From contig JAFGON010000031.1 in assembly GCA_016926475.1 (NCBI GenBank), positions 1-25,250 of the forward strand: a stretch of DNA of 25,250 nt, given 5' to 3'. The notes beneath the pieces are model-generated. The model did no database searches, was not told the DNA's origin, and was given only the letters and a program-made list of their open reading frames with translations. Positions 8,115 to 15,367 of this stretch are shown here, piece by piece (positions within the stretch are counted from its first letter, which is position 1; each line of letters opens with the position of its first letter). Position numbers and translations under genes: made by a program. The stretch comes from a candidate division WOR-3 bacterium. Its GTDB lineage: Bacteria > SDB-A.

Positions 8115-8384
8115 CTATATGCATGTGTTTATGAACAGCTTGTCGCCTGGTTTATCGGTGTTTTTTTTCCAGCTGAATTTTACTGTCAGTTTGGATTTAC
8201 CGTCCTTGACTTTCGATTTAATCTCGAGGTTGATCAAACCCTCGGGTTTAAGCAAGATTTCTTCTTTGCCTCTTTTGAAAACAAGTTCTCCTTTTTTGAA
8301 CCCTTCTGTCAAAGTCGCCAGATGTTTTATTATGGATTCATTGTCGAGAAGAGATTCGTATTTGAAGTCATTTTTCTGAGACAT
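8115..8384 (-). CDS. Amphi-Trp domain protein (proximal copy)
   Basis: This protein of 89 residues shows the amphi-Trp outline. A helix (IIKHLATLTEGFKKGELVFK) precedes an EILLKPEG turn and then paired strands NLEIKSKV and KLTVKFSWKKN carrying the conserved Trp. It is a diverged paralog of the copy at the distal end of the same operon, so two different amphi-Trp subunits are made. An AGGGGGG ribosome site lies just before the ATG, the strongest in the operon, which suggests high expression relative to its enzymatic neighbours. The short hydrophobic end (KLFINTCI) is unlike the acidic end of the other copy. Confidence 0.82.
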   Translation of the reverse strand: MSQKNDFKYESLLDNESIIKHLATLTEGFKKGELVFKRGKEEILLKPEGLINLEIKSKVKDGKSKLTVKFSWKKNTDKPGDKLFINTCI

Positions 8385-8397
8385 AAAACCCCCCCTG

Positions 8398-9516
8398 CTA
8401 ATTTAATCTGTTTGAGTATTCGTCTATAAGCGCGTCTTTATCAGAGCCAATTTCTTTTAATTTTTTTTGAATTTCTTTTGCGTACCATGCCGGTTGAAAG
8501 CCGACTTCTCTGTATAGTTTTTCTGGATCTCGAAGGTCTGAAGATTTGATTTTCTCACCTAAATGAGTGTCGTCGCCCATTGTGGCGAGAATTGGCTTTT
8601 TGTTCAAACCGGAATTTTTCTTTTTGATTACCGATATCAAAAATTCTGTAAACTCTCGGGACTGTGGGTTCCATATTTCGTAACCGTCGACGTCATAGTC
8701 GGCCAGAAGGATAGGCCAGAACTGTTCTGGATGCGGTACTATTACACAGCCTCCAAGTTTTCTGGTCTCTTCGATTATTTCCTGAACCCTGAAAAAATAT
8801 CCTGTGTTGAAATTTTTTTTGACCTTTCTTTTCACTGCGCTCAGCAAAAGAAGGCTCTTGTTGATTAAGTTTATGGGGTAAGAATCTTTCTGAGCGATTA
8901 TGAAATTTGACAGAAGCTTGTTTTTTTTTGAATCAGGGGGCAATTGGAATTCTTGCATCATTTTTTTGACTTTGAGAACCTGTTTTGAAACGAAATAAAC
9001 AGTATCGGTATCTGTTCCGGTCTCTTTTGACGCTTCGTTTAAAAGGGCTGATTTTCTTGAATTCAATATGGAATCTATGAATTTATTTAATTGACTCGAC
9101 CTGTAGTTGAAAGTGTGAGACAACATGTCTCTTAAAACACTGTAATTATCGAGCTTTGCATTCTTGAAGTGGAGTAGGAGCTGAACTTTTTTGTTGAATT
9201 CTTTCGCAAAGCAGTCGACTTCGACCCCTGAAAAATCGTCATAACTAAGTATCTGGTTGTGCTGGGTGGGGATTATCAACTCTTTTATCTTGTTGGGAAA
9301 CATTTTTTGGATTCTTTTTTTTGCGATTTCTATCGGGACATTTTCCGGATGCCAGTGTATTGCCAGTACAGATCTCGTGTCTGTATATATCACAGGCGGG
9401 TTGATTATCTTTTCGATTTCTTCAGGTAAAAGCTCGAAGCGAATTATGTTTTGAAAAATTTCTATGTCTCTTTGTGTTAATTCATCATCGTTTTTTGCTG
9501 TTTTCATCAGTATCAT
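8398..9516 (-). CDS. PHP-superfamily-like metal-dependent hydrolase, first gene of the GAK-like operon
   Basis: This protein of 372 residues has spaced metal-ligand motifs of the PHP (polymerase and histidinol phosphatase) superfamily: LAIHWHPEN (H54, H56), IPTQHNQ (H86), GVEVDCF (E99), CVIVPHPEQFWP (H262), GYEIWN (E280) and GDDTHLGE (D316, H318). Most members are phosphoesterases acting on phosphate monoesters or nucleotides, which would fit a system rich in phosphotransfer. A charged helical stretch (about 100-240) separates the two motif groups and is larger than in simple PHP enzymes. An in-frame ATG lies six codons upstream, but GGAG sits six bases before the ATG used here. It leads the operon, 13 bases before the proximal amphi-Trp gene. 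I see no convincing promoter in the 255-base gap shared with the divergent DUF362 gene. Confidence 0.75.
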   Translation of the reverse strand: MILMKTAKNDDELTQRDIEIFQNIIRFELLPEEIEKIINPPVIYTDTRSVLAIHWHPENVPIEIAKKRIQKMFPNKIKELIIPTQHNQILSYDDFSGVEVDCFAKEFNKKVQLLLHFKNAKLDNYSVLRDMLSHTFNYRSSQLNKFIDSILNSRKSALLNEASKETGTDTDTVYFVSKQVLKVKKMMQEFQLPPDSKKNKLLSNFIIAQKDSYPINLINKSLLLLSAVKRKVKKNFNTGYFFRVQEIIEETRKLGGCVIVPHPEQFWPILLADYDVDGYEIWNPQSREFTEFLISVIKKKNSGLNKKPILATMGDDTHLGEKIKSSDLRDPEKLYREVGFQPAWYAKEIQKKLKEIGSDKDALIDEYSNRLN

Positions 9517-9771
9517 AGAGCTCTCCTTTTTCATAAATAAAACCAGCTGTTTTTAAACGGAGAATTAAGTTTGTATTAAAGGAGTGTTAACGACAACATT
9601 TCTTTAAAATCAATATTTCTGTAGTTTCACCATAACTTCTCCAGGTAAAAGGAAGTGGTGGAATTTAAAATAACAACTTTTTTTTTGGTTTGAAAAATGT
9701 TTTAATCCATGAGCTTTAATAATAAGGATGAATATGAGAAAAACTTTGACTATATTTTCAGGAGAAATTTA

Positions 9772-10806
9772 ATGGCTGATGTGTATTATCACAGAATATC
9801 TAACAATATAACAGATGGATTTATATCCTATATCTCACGTAAACTACTTGAAAAGATCGTATCTTCTGAGAATATCCAATTTTCGAAAAAAGTCCCCCTC
9901 AAAGTCCATTTCGGAGAAAAGGGAAACGCCACTTACAACAAACCTGCTTTCTATTCAGGTGTGATAGACTTTTTAAAGTCTAAGGGTTTAGAGACATGCT
10001 ATATTGAGACAAACGTCCTGTACAGGGGAGAGAGGACGAGAAGAGACACCCACATACAACTCGCCCTCAAACACGGATTCAATCAGATCCCGGTGGTAAT
10101 AGCCGACGGTGAAAAGGGGGAAGATTGGACAGAAATTCAAATCGGCAAAAAACGTTTCGATAAATGTAAAATCGGCAAAGAGTATTCAAAATACGATCAG
10201 TTTATAGTTTTGAGCCATTTTAAAGGTCACGTTTTAGCAGGATTCGGGGGAGCAATAAAAAATCTCGCCATGGGCTTCGCCTCAAGAGGAGGAAAGCTCG
10301 CTCAGCACTCCGGTTCTGTCCCCTGGCTCAATTTTTTCGAGTGTAAAAAGTGCGGGGTCTGTGCGCAAAACTGTCCTGAAAACGCTATCGTAATCGGTCT
10401 GTTCCCGAGAGTGAAAAGAAATAAATGCGTGGGTTGCGCCTCTTGTATAGCCGTTTGCCCGACTGGCGCGATGAAGATAAATTGGCTGAGTTCGACAGGA
10501 AGAAAATTTCTGGAAAATATGGCAGAATACGCCCTCGCGGCTCAACTCGGAAAAAAAATGATTTTTTTCAATTATGTCATCAACGTGACAAAACTTTGTG
10601 ATTGCGTCTCAAAACCGCTAAAAAAAATAGCCGATGACGTAGGTGTTTTGGTTTCCACAGACCCGGTTGCGATAGACCAGGCAAGCCTCGATCTTCTGGA
10701 AAAGAGAAATGGGAGAAAAGTGTTCCGCAGGGGCAGGTATATACTGGGCTACGCCGAAGAGGTTGGTCTCGGAAAAAGAGAATACGAATTAAAAGACATC
10801 TCCTGA
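9772..10806 (+). CDS. DUF362 protein with a two-[4Fe-4S] ferredoxin domain
   Basis: This protein of 344 residues starts as DUF362 proteins do (VYYHRISN) and has the family core LKVHFGEKGN, then QFIVLSHFKGHVLAGFGGAIKNLAMG. A bacterial ferredoxin insert follows with CKKCGVCAQNCP (C191, C194, C197, C201) and CVGCASCIAVCP (C219, C222, C225, C229). The closing segment VGVLVSTDPVAIDQASLDLL is also typical. It probably binds two iron-sulfur clusters and acts in the cytoplasm as an electron-transfer or assembly protein; the family has no firm activity. The frame opens at an ATG 63 bases upstream, but that lacks a ribosome site, whereas AGGAG precedes this ATG at good distance. It is divergent from the GAK-like operon, which may be coincidence. 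Confidence 0.85.
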   Translation: MADVYYHRISNNITDGFISYISRKLLEKIVSSENIQFSKKVPLKVHFGEKGNATYNKPAFYSGVIDFLKSKGLETCYIETNVLYRGERTRRDTHIQLALKHGFNQIPVVIADGEKGEDWTEIQIGKKRFDKCKIGKEYSKYDQFIVLSHFKGHVLAGFGGAIKNLAMGFASRGGKLAQHSGSVPWLNFFECKKCGVCAQNCPENAIVIGLFPRVKRNKCVGCASCIAVCPTGAMKINWLSSTGRKFLENMAEYALAAQLGKKMIFFNYVINVTKLCDCVSKPLKKIADDVGVLVSTDPVAIDQASLDLLEKRNGRKVFRRGRYILGYAEEVGLGKREYELKDIS

Positions 10807-10857
10807 AAATTTAACCCAAAAACAGCTTCGAATATGAATTCAGGTTATTTCTGATGT

Positions 10858-11370
10858 TCAAAAACAGAAACCGAAGCTGGCGCCAACGAAGGGCACAAAA
10901 TTGTTCTGGTTGAAAAGAGGCGTGAAGCCGACTCTCAAAAATTTACCGTTTTTGGGTTGATACCTGTATCCCAGAACACCTGTCCCGAGGACAATTGTTT
11001 TGGATGTTTCGATTTCTTCTCCGAAGAAATAATCCGTCCCATCGATTTCTATGTGCGTTGGAACTGCGCCCAGACCCAATTCGAGGCTGTGGTTTCCCTT
11101 CCCCGTAAGATAACTCGCCGTTAAAGGGAAAGACTGAAATTTGATCCAGCCGTCGATAAAGAGGAAGAAAGACGACATGCTCCAATTTGAGTATCCTGCT
11201 CTCAACGCCAAAGGCCTTATTGGTCTGAAATCGTAGTTGATCGAGTAAAAAATACCGGGGCCAAACAATTCAAAATAGACTGCGTTTTTCGAGAAAGGTT
11301 TTGCGGTCTGGGAAAGCAGAGTTCCCGACAAGATGGCAAAAACAAGAAAAGCAAGTGTAAGTTTCTTCAT
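10858..11370 (-). CDS. Small outer-membrane beta-barrel protein
   Basis: This protein of 170 residues has a clear signal peptide (MKKLTLAFLVFAILSGTLLS) followed by alternating amphipathic strands such as AVYFELFGPGIFYSINYDF and NNFVPFVGASFGFCF. The terminal aromatic residue is the usual barrel-insertion signal. The length suits an eight-stranded barrel. The ATG has GGAG five bases upstream; an in-frame start 39 bases earlier would put a charged stretch before the signal peptide. It is transcribed alone and converges on the DUF362 gene 51 bases away. I see no strong terminator between them. Function beyond an envelope role is unknown. Confidence 0.75.
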   Translation of the reverse strand: MKKLTLAFLVFAILSGTLLSQTAKPFSKNAVYFELFGPGIFYSINYDFRPIRPLALRAGYSNWSMSSFFLFIDGWIKFQSFPLTASYLTGKGNHSLELGLGAVPTHIEIDGTDYFFGEEIETSKTIVLGTGVLGYRYQPKNGKFLRVGFTPLFNQNNFVPFVGASFGFCF

Positions 11371-11436
11371 ATAATCTCCAATCGCTTTAGAAATTAAGCC
11401 GAATTTCAAAACAGGCAGTTTTACTGCCGTAAAACA

Positions 11437-11464
11437 ATTTTAACACGCAATGCGAAATAGTAAA
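11437..11464 (-). promoter_or_regulatory. Possible promoter of the small barrel gene
   Basis: On the minus strand TTTACT, 16 bases, then TAAAAT resemble a -35/-10 pair and would start transcription near 11430, giving a leader of about 60 bases. That leader begins with a 5-bp hairpin (ggcag/ctgcc at 11413-11427). This is a pattern match only. Confidence 0.35.
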
Positions 11465-11543
11465 GTTTTTTTGACTAAAAGTTCTAATATATAAGCATGG
11501 GATAAGAGTTTACAAATTTTTGGGAAAGGAAAGTTGATTAATA

Positions 11544-11552
11544 TGGTATAAT
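11544..11552 (+). promoter_or_regulatory. Extended -10 promoter (TGGTATAAT)
   Basis: A perfect TATAAT is preceded by TG one base upstream, the extended -10 form that needs no strong -35. Initiation near 11559 would leave about 30 bases before the start of the four-cysteine protein. No good -35 is seen at 17 bases. Confidence 0.55.
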
Positions 11553-11587
11553 AACACTAATAAAATGAACTCTGACCGAGAAAATAA

Positions 11588-11818
11588 ATGAATGAATATT
11601 TTGCGCTCCGACATGACGACGGCAAAAAGATATGCAAATGGTATGAAGTCTGCCCCATGAAAAGGTTTTATGAAAAGGGTAAACTCGACGGGAAATGGAT
11701 TTTGTCATACTGCAAAGGAAGCTGGGGAAAATGCGTCCGTTACCAAATGGAAGAAAATGGAGAATACCATCCGGACTCCATGTTGCCCGACGGAACCATT
11801 GACGAAAACCTGATATAA
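11588..11818 (+). CDS. Small four-cysteine protein of unknown function
   Basis: This protein of 76 residues has cysteines in two pairs, CKWYEVCPMKRF and YCKGSWGKCVRYQM, spaced like a small metal or iron-sulfur site. The motif WYEVCPMKRFYEKGKLDGKW is one I associate with short conserved proteins of anaerobic bacteria and archaea, but I cannot give a function. An extended -10 promoter precedes it and the ribosome site is weak (GAG). It is 31 bases upstream of a metallo-hydrolase gene and may be co-transcribed with it. Confidence 0.75.
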   Translation: MNEYFALRHDDGKKICKWYEVCPMKRFYEKGKLDGKWILSYCKGSWGKCVRYQMEENGEYHPDSMLPDGTIDENLI

Positions 11819-11849
11819 AAAGAAAGAGGAAAAAATCCCACTGTTCATT

Positions 11850-12629
11850 ATGACCATGTTTTTTGGAGGAAATCTTACTTGGGGTATACTCCAGGATTTT
11901 TGTCTGAACCTAGGGTTTGAGTGTAATTCCCCTTCAGAAGGTATAGTGATAATTTCTGTTTACGACAACTATTCATGCGACCCGGATTTGAGAACTTCAT
12001 GGGGTTTTTCGACCATTGTCAGCACGGGAGAAGAATTGATTCTCTTCGACACAGGCGGAGATTCCCAGACGCTTCTCTTCAACATGATGAAAGTGGGAGT
12101 AAATCCTGGGTCTGTGACGAAGGTGTTTATATCACACATACACAGAGACCACATGGGCGGACTTGAAGGATTTTTGGATGCAAACAATAAAGTCACTGTC
12201 TATATTCCCTGTTCTTTTCCCGCAGAAATCAAAGAAATGATAACCAAAAAAGAGGCTCAATACATCGAAGTATCAGACCCTCAGGAAATATCAGACGGCG
12301 TTTTCACGACGGGAGTTCTTCCGGGTGATCCCTGTGAACAGTCGTTAATTATAGAAACAAGCCGAGGATCAATAATAATAACAGGTTGCGCTCATCCCGG
12401 AATTGTGGACATAGTCACCAAAGCCATTGAGATGACTGGGAACAAGCCCTTTTTGGTCTTGGGAGGGTTTCATTCTCCCCCTCTGGAAACCGTTCAAAGG
12501 TTCAGGGATATGGGGGTAAAAAAAGTCGCCCCCTCCCATTGTTCAGGGGATCGGATAAGGGATGCCTTCAGAGAAGAATACGGAGAACACTTCATAGAGT
12601 ACGGTGTGGGAAAAATAATTCATTTATAG
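11850..12629 (+). CDS. Metallo-beta-lactamase-fold hydrolase
   Basis: This protein of 259 residues has the metal-binding signature SHIHRDHMGG (H96, H98, D100, H101), with further histidine ligands H182 (GCAHPG), H208 (GGFHS) and H230 (PSHCSGD). IVIISVYDNYSCDPDLRTSWGFS near the start and TGCAHPGI place it with the subgroup annotated after the RFA-P (methanopterin precursor) synthase family. That name is a family label, and the true substrate is unknown. The chosen ATG has no ribosome site at normal distance: AGAGGA lies about 20 bases upstream, so the start could be a rare codon (CTG or ATC) at 11835-11841. The hydrophobic N-terminus KIPLFIMTMFFGG that would result hints at an export signal or membrane anchor. 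Confidence 0.8.
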   Translation: MTMFFGGNLTWGILQDFCLNLGFECNSPSEGIVIISVYDNYSCDPDLRTSWGFSTIVSTGEELILFDTGGDSQTLLFNMMKVGVNPGSVTKVFISHIHRDHMGGLEGFLDANNKVTVYIPCSFPAEIKEMITKKEAQYIEVSDPQEISDGVFTTGVLPGDPCEQSLIIETSRGSIIITGCAHPGIVDIVTKAIEMTGNKPFLVLGGFHSPPLETVQRFRDMGVKKVAPSHCSGDRIRDAFREEYGEHFIEYGVGKIIHL

Positions 12630-12646
12630 ACAATAACGCGTATAAT
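12619..12646 (+). promoter_or_regulatory. Possible promoter of the Asp-box protein gene
   Basis: A perfect TATAAT at 12641-12646 follows a weak -35 (ttcatt) by 16 bases, giving a leader of about 30 bases before the secreted protein gene. Confidence 0.35.
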
Positions 12647-12684
12647 GTTTCTGAGGTTTTAAACAAATTAAAAAGGGAGGCAAA

Positions 12685-14307
12685 ATGAGGTTTTTTTGTA
12701 TTTTTGCTGGATTTTTTTCCGCAGCCAGCCTTTTCGCTGGAAACGGCGGATGGAACCATGGCCTTGAAACGAGGTTTGCGAATATAGTCAGCGTAAGCGA
12801 GGACTGCGACAATGTCGATCTTTTGCCGGCACGGCATTCTACAACGGGTCAGGTTTTGCCTGATAAAGATATTGAGATGGCTTCAAGCCCTTCCAGATAC
12901 GCCCCGTTGTGGGGAAACGATCTGCTCGTATCGAACGGGTGGAACCTTGCCTCAAGAAGCAAAATAGCGTTCGACTACGGAAATGACAACTGCATCTACG
13001 CCGCCGCCATCCATGCGACGAGCACACCTACCGATTCGATAGTGTTTTTGAAATCTACTGATCTGGGACACACGTGGACACCATTTTTTGCACTGACAAA
13101 CTATGCTGATTTTCTCCTGATGCAGGATTTCAGTTTCAGGGTCGACAGGAACGCTGTGTCAAACCCCAACATTTATATAGCTCTCACCGACTCCAATTAC
13201 ACCGAAAACCAGAGGGAGATGTGGTTTTTTATTCTCGACCAGTCGTCTTTAAATCTCATTCCCGTTTTTTTCGACCCCGACACTTCGTCTTATTTTGTTT
13301 CGCCGACGAACGTCGCGATGGACATCACGGACGATGCGACTCCGCAGATCTGGATTACCTACAACAGAATAACTACGGCGGTTGGTTGGACGAGTGTATT
13401 TTCGACTGACGGAGGGTCGTCCTGGGCAATACAAAATCACTCTGCATCATCTGGAGGCGGAGGGTGCGACGTTTGTGTGGGGCCTGACGATTACGTTTAC
13501 ATAACAACCGTATACACTGAAAGCAATTACGCACTGAGGATGAACAGAAGACAGTTTTCTGCATACGGGGATTATTTATACGTATCTCCGACGACATCCG
13601 AGGAGAGATATTTTCCTTCTGTCGCTTCCCACATGGAGGCTGCGTACGGTTCAAACGTCGTTCACGTTCTCTATCAGACAGGCAGTGGATCGGCTTCGAG
13701 AATAAAGAACTCGTACTCGACGGACGGCGGCACAAACTGGGCGCTGGACAATTCCTGGTCTCCGATAGGTGACGTCTATGCCGTCAGGCCTTTTGTCAGG
13801 TGCGGTTGGAACTGCGACCAGTTTATTGGCTTAGCGGCGAGGATGGACACGGATTCTCTTGCGACGGCATGGTCGTCTGATCAGACCTGGGGCAGCGCGG
13901 CATACGTAAATGATTACCAGATAACTGGTGAAATAACCGCCCGTGGTTTTGTCGTCGACTCGACTGGAAGACAAGTGATATACAGGGAATTTGGCTCTGA
14001 CAACCTCTGGTACGACAGGTATGACATGACACTCGGTGTGGAGGAAGAAGTTCAGGGAACCGCGCAAATCATGAAGATTTCTGTTAAAGGTAAAAATATC
14101 GAAATCAATTTCAGTCTGAATGCCGAGCAAAAAGTCAGAATAGACTTGTACGACGTGACAGGAAGAAACGTCTTGAATATCTGCGACAGAGTTTTTCCCC
14201 AGGGAGAACATCATCTGGATTATGAAATGGGCTACCTTTCTGGTCCATACATAGTCAACTTCTCCCGTGGAAGCTTAACAACTTCAGAGAAAATTATTTT
14301 GTTCTGA
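12685..14307 (+). CDS. Secreted Asp-box (BNR) repeat protein with a Por/T9SS-like sorting tail
   Basis: This protein of 540 residues has a signal peptide (MRFFCIFAGFFSAASLFAG) and three Asp-box motifs of sialidase-like beta-propellers: KSTDLGHTW (about 121-129), FSTDGGSSW (about 239-247) and YSTDGGTNW (about 344-352). The last 75 residues form a tail of the Por/T9SS type: VRIDLYDVTGRNV, a loop, then GPYIVNFSRGSLTTSEKIILF, ending at a lysine-poor hydrophobic strand. It is therefore expected to be exported and held on or released from the cell surface. No catalytic residues of sialidases are apparent, so a binding or structural role is likely. GGGAGG seven bases before the ATG is a strong ribosome site. 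Confidence 0.82.
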   Translation: MRFFCIFAGFFSAASLFAGNGGWNHGLETRFANIVSVSEDCDNVDLLPARHSTTGQVLPDKDIEMASSPSRYAPLWGNDLLVSNGWNLASRSKIAFDYGNDNCIYAAAIHATSTPTDSIVFLKSTDLGHTWTPFFALTNYADFLLMQDFSFRVDRNAVSNPNIYIALTDSNYTENQREMWFFILDQSSLNLIPVFFDPDTSSYFVSPTNVAMDITDDATPQIWITYNRITTAVGWTSVFSTDGGSSWAIQNHSASSGGGGCDVCVGPDDYVYITTVYTESNYALRMNRRQFSAYGDYLYVSPTTSEERYFPSVASHMEAAYGSNVVHVLYQTGSGSASRIKNSYSTDGGTNWALDNSWSPIGDVYAVRPFVRCGWNCDQFIGLAARMDTDSLATAWSSDQTWGSAAYVNDYQITGEITARGFVVDSTGRQVIYREFGSDNLWYDRYDMTLGVEEEVQGTAQIMKISVKGKNIEINFSLNAEQKVRIDLYDVTGRNVLNICDRVFPQGEHHLDYEMGYLSGPYIVNFSRGSLTTSEKIILF

Positions 14308-14319
14308 TTCAAAACATGC

Positions 14320-14347
14320 TACGCGGCTCCATCAAGGGAGCCGCGTA
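14320..14347. terminator. Hairpin terminator between convergent genes
   Basis: tacgcggctcc and ggagccgcgta form a perfect 11-bp GC-rich stem with a six-base loop, 13 bases after the Asp-box gene stop and 46 bases beyond the end of the convergent GNAT gene. There is no long T run on either side (tgttttg on the minus strand), so it may be a weak bidirectional terminator or an mRNA 3' end stabiliser. Confidence 0.65.
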
Positions 14348-14392
14348 AATACAAAAATAATCCCTTTAGATCTTGTTTGAGAAAAATTAAAA

Positions 14393-15193
14393 TTACTCTA
14401 TTTCTCTCTCCATCCTCACCATTTCATATTGGAGCTTGAAGCCTGCTTTTTGGCACGCCCTGGCTATGTCTTCATCTGGAAAAGTCAGAATAAGCTCGTC
14501 TTTCGTCGAACTCAGATAGGAACCGATCGAATCTATCACAGAAGGCAAATCGAGGTGAGGTTCAAGAAGTATGAAAGGGGAACAACCTGGCAGGTCCGCT
14601 ACCAGGCGGGTTATGCCTTTGATCGTCGATTCTCCTTCGACAAACAAAAGTGCGAATTTCCGGGGAGGAGAATGCTGTTCAACTATGTAATCCCACTCTG
14701 AAGGTAAAATTGCCCTGAGGGTTTCGCTCAGGTCTCCGATGGATAGAACCCTTGTCCGAGGTTTCTTGTCTTCGGATGCGGTTCTTCGGTGAAGGGGAGC
14801 GATGTACTGGAATAGGTCTCCGACTTCTTCAAAGTCGTGTTTTTTGTAAAGCTCAAGAGCCGCTTCGTTGCTCTTCTCGACTGCGAGGGTGATTTTGGAA
14901 AAAGACATTTTCTTGCTTGAGTTCAGAGCAATCTCAACGAGCCTGCTCGCTATGCCTTTTCTACGATACCTTCCTATTACGGCGATTCTATGAATGTGGG
15001 CTGATTCCTTGAAACTTACATGAGAGTAGGCGGCAAGTTTGCCGTCGAGCCTGACGGTCCAGAATTTGTCCTTGAGGTATTCTTCAAAAACACCTCGTGA
15101 AACAACAGGTTCTCTTGGAAAACATTCGCGGTCTACAGCTAAAAATTCTTCATATTTTATTTCTGAACCGAGAGCGATTTCAAATCTCAGCAT
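14393..15193 (-). CDS. GNAT N-acetyltransferase with an extra C-terminal domain
   Basis: This protein of 266 residues has an N-terminal GNAT domain of about 135 residues. The acetyl-CoA loop is seen as IAVIGRYRRKGIASRLVEIA, followed by ITLAVEKSNEAALELYKKHDFEEVG, the usual strand and Asn-x-x-A-x-x-L-Y pair. The second half (about 140-266) ends ARACQKAGFKLQYEMVRMERE, which looks like the last strands of another GNAT domain but has no recognisable acetyl-CoA loop, so it is probably a degenerate second copy. The substrate is unknown; members act on small amines or protein N-termini. The ribosome site is weak (GGAT). Confidence 0.8.
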   Translation of the reverse strand: MLRFEIALGSEIKYEEFLAVDRECFPREPVVSRGVFEEYLKDKFWTVRLDGKLAAYSHVSFKESAHIHRIAVIGRYRRKGIASRLVEIALNSSKKMSFSKITLAVEKSNEAALELYKKHDFEEVGDLFQYIAPLHRRTASEDKKPRTRVLSIGDLSETLRAILPSEWDYIVEQHSPPRKFALLFVEGESTIKGITRLVADLPGCSPFILLEPHLDLPSVIDSIGSYLSSTKDELILTFPDEDIARACQKAGFKLQYEMVRMEREIE

Positions 15194-15367
15194 GAATTGA
15201 TCCAGTTTTTATCATGGGCGTTTTCATAGTCAATGAATTGTAATACAATCTATGGTTTTCTTCCACCTATAAAGACTCCACCGATAAAAGCCGAAGGGGT
15301 ATATTAAATCAAAATTATGAAATAATCTCAGAGGCTTGGGAGTATAACCCAATAAAAAGGAGGAAAA

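Noticed and set aside
9517-9771. Strong divergent promoter or operator between the GAK-like operon and the DUF362 gene
   Set aside because: Several AT-rich hexamers are present, but none forms a convincing -35/-10 pair on either strand, and no clear palindrome is seen.
11413-11427. Hairpin ggcag/ctgcc as a terminator or riboswitch
   Set aside because: The stem is only 5 bp with no T tract, and the leader is too short for a known riboswitch.
13373-14214. Several minus-strand open frames opposite the Asp-box protein gene
   Set aside because: They are arginine/serine-rich shadow translations without motifs, and the plus-strand gene explains the region fully.
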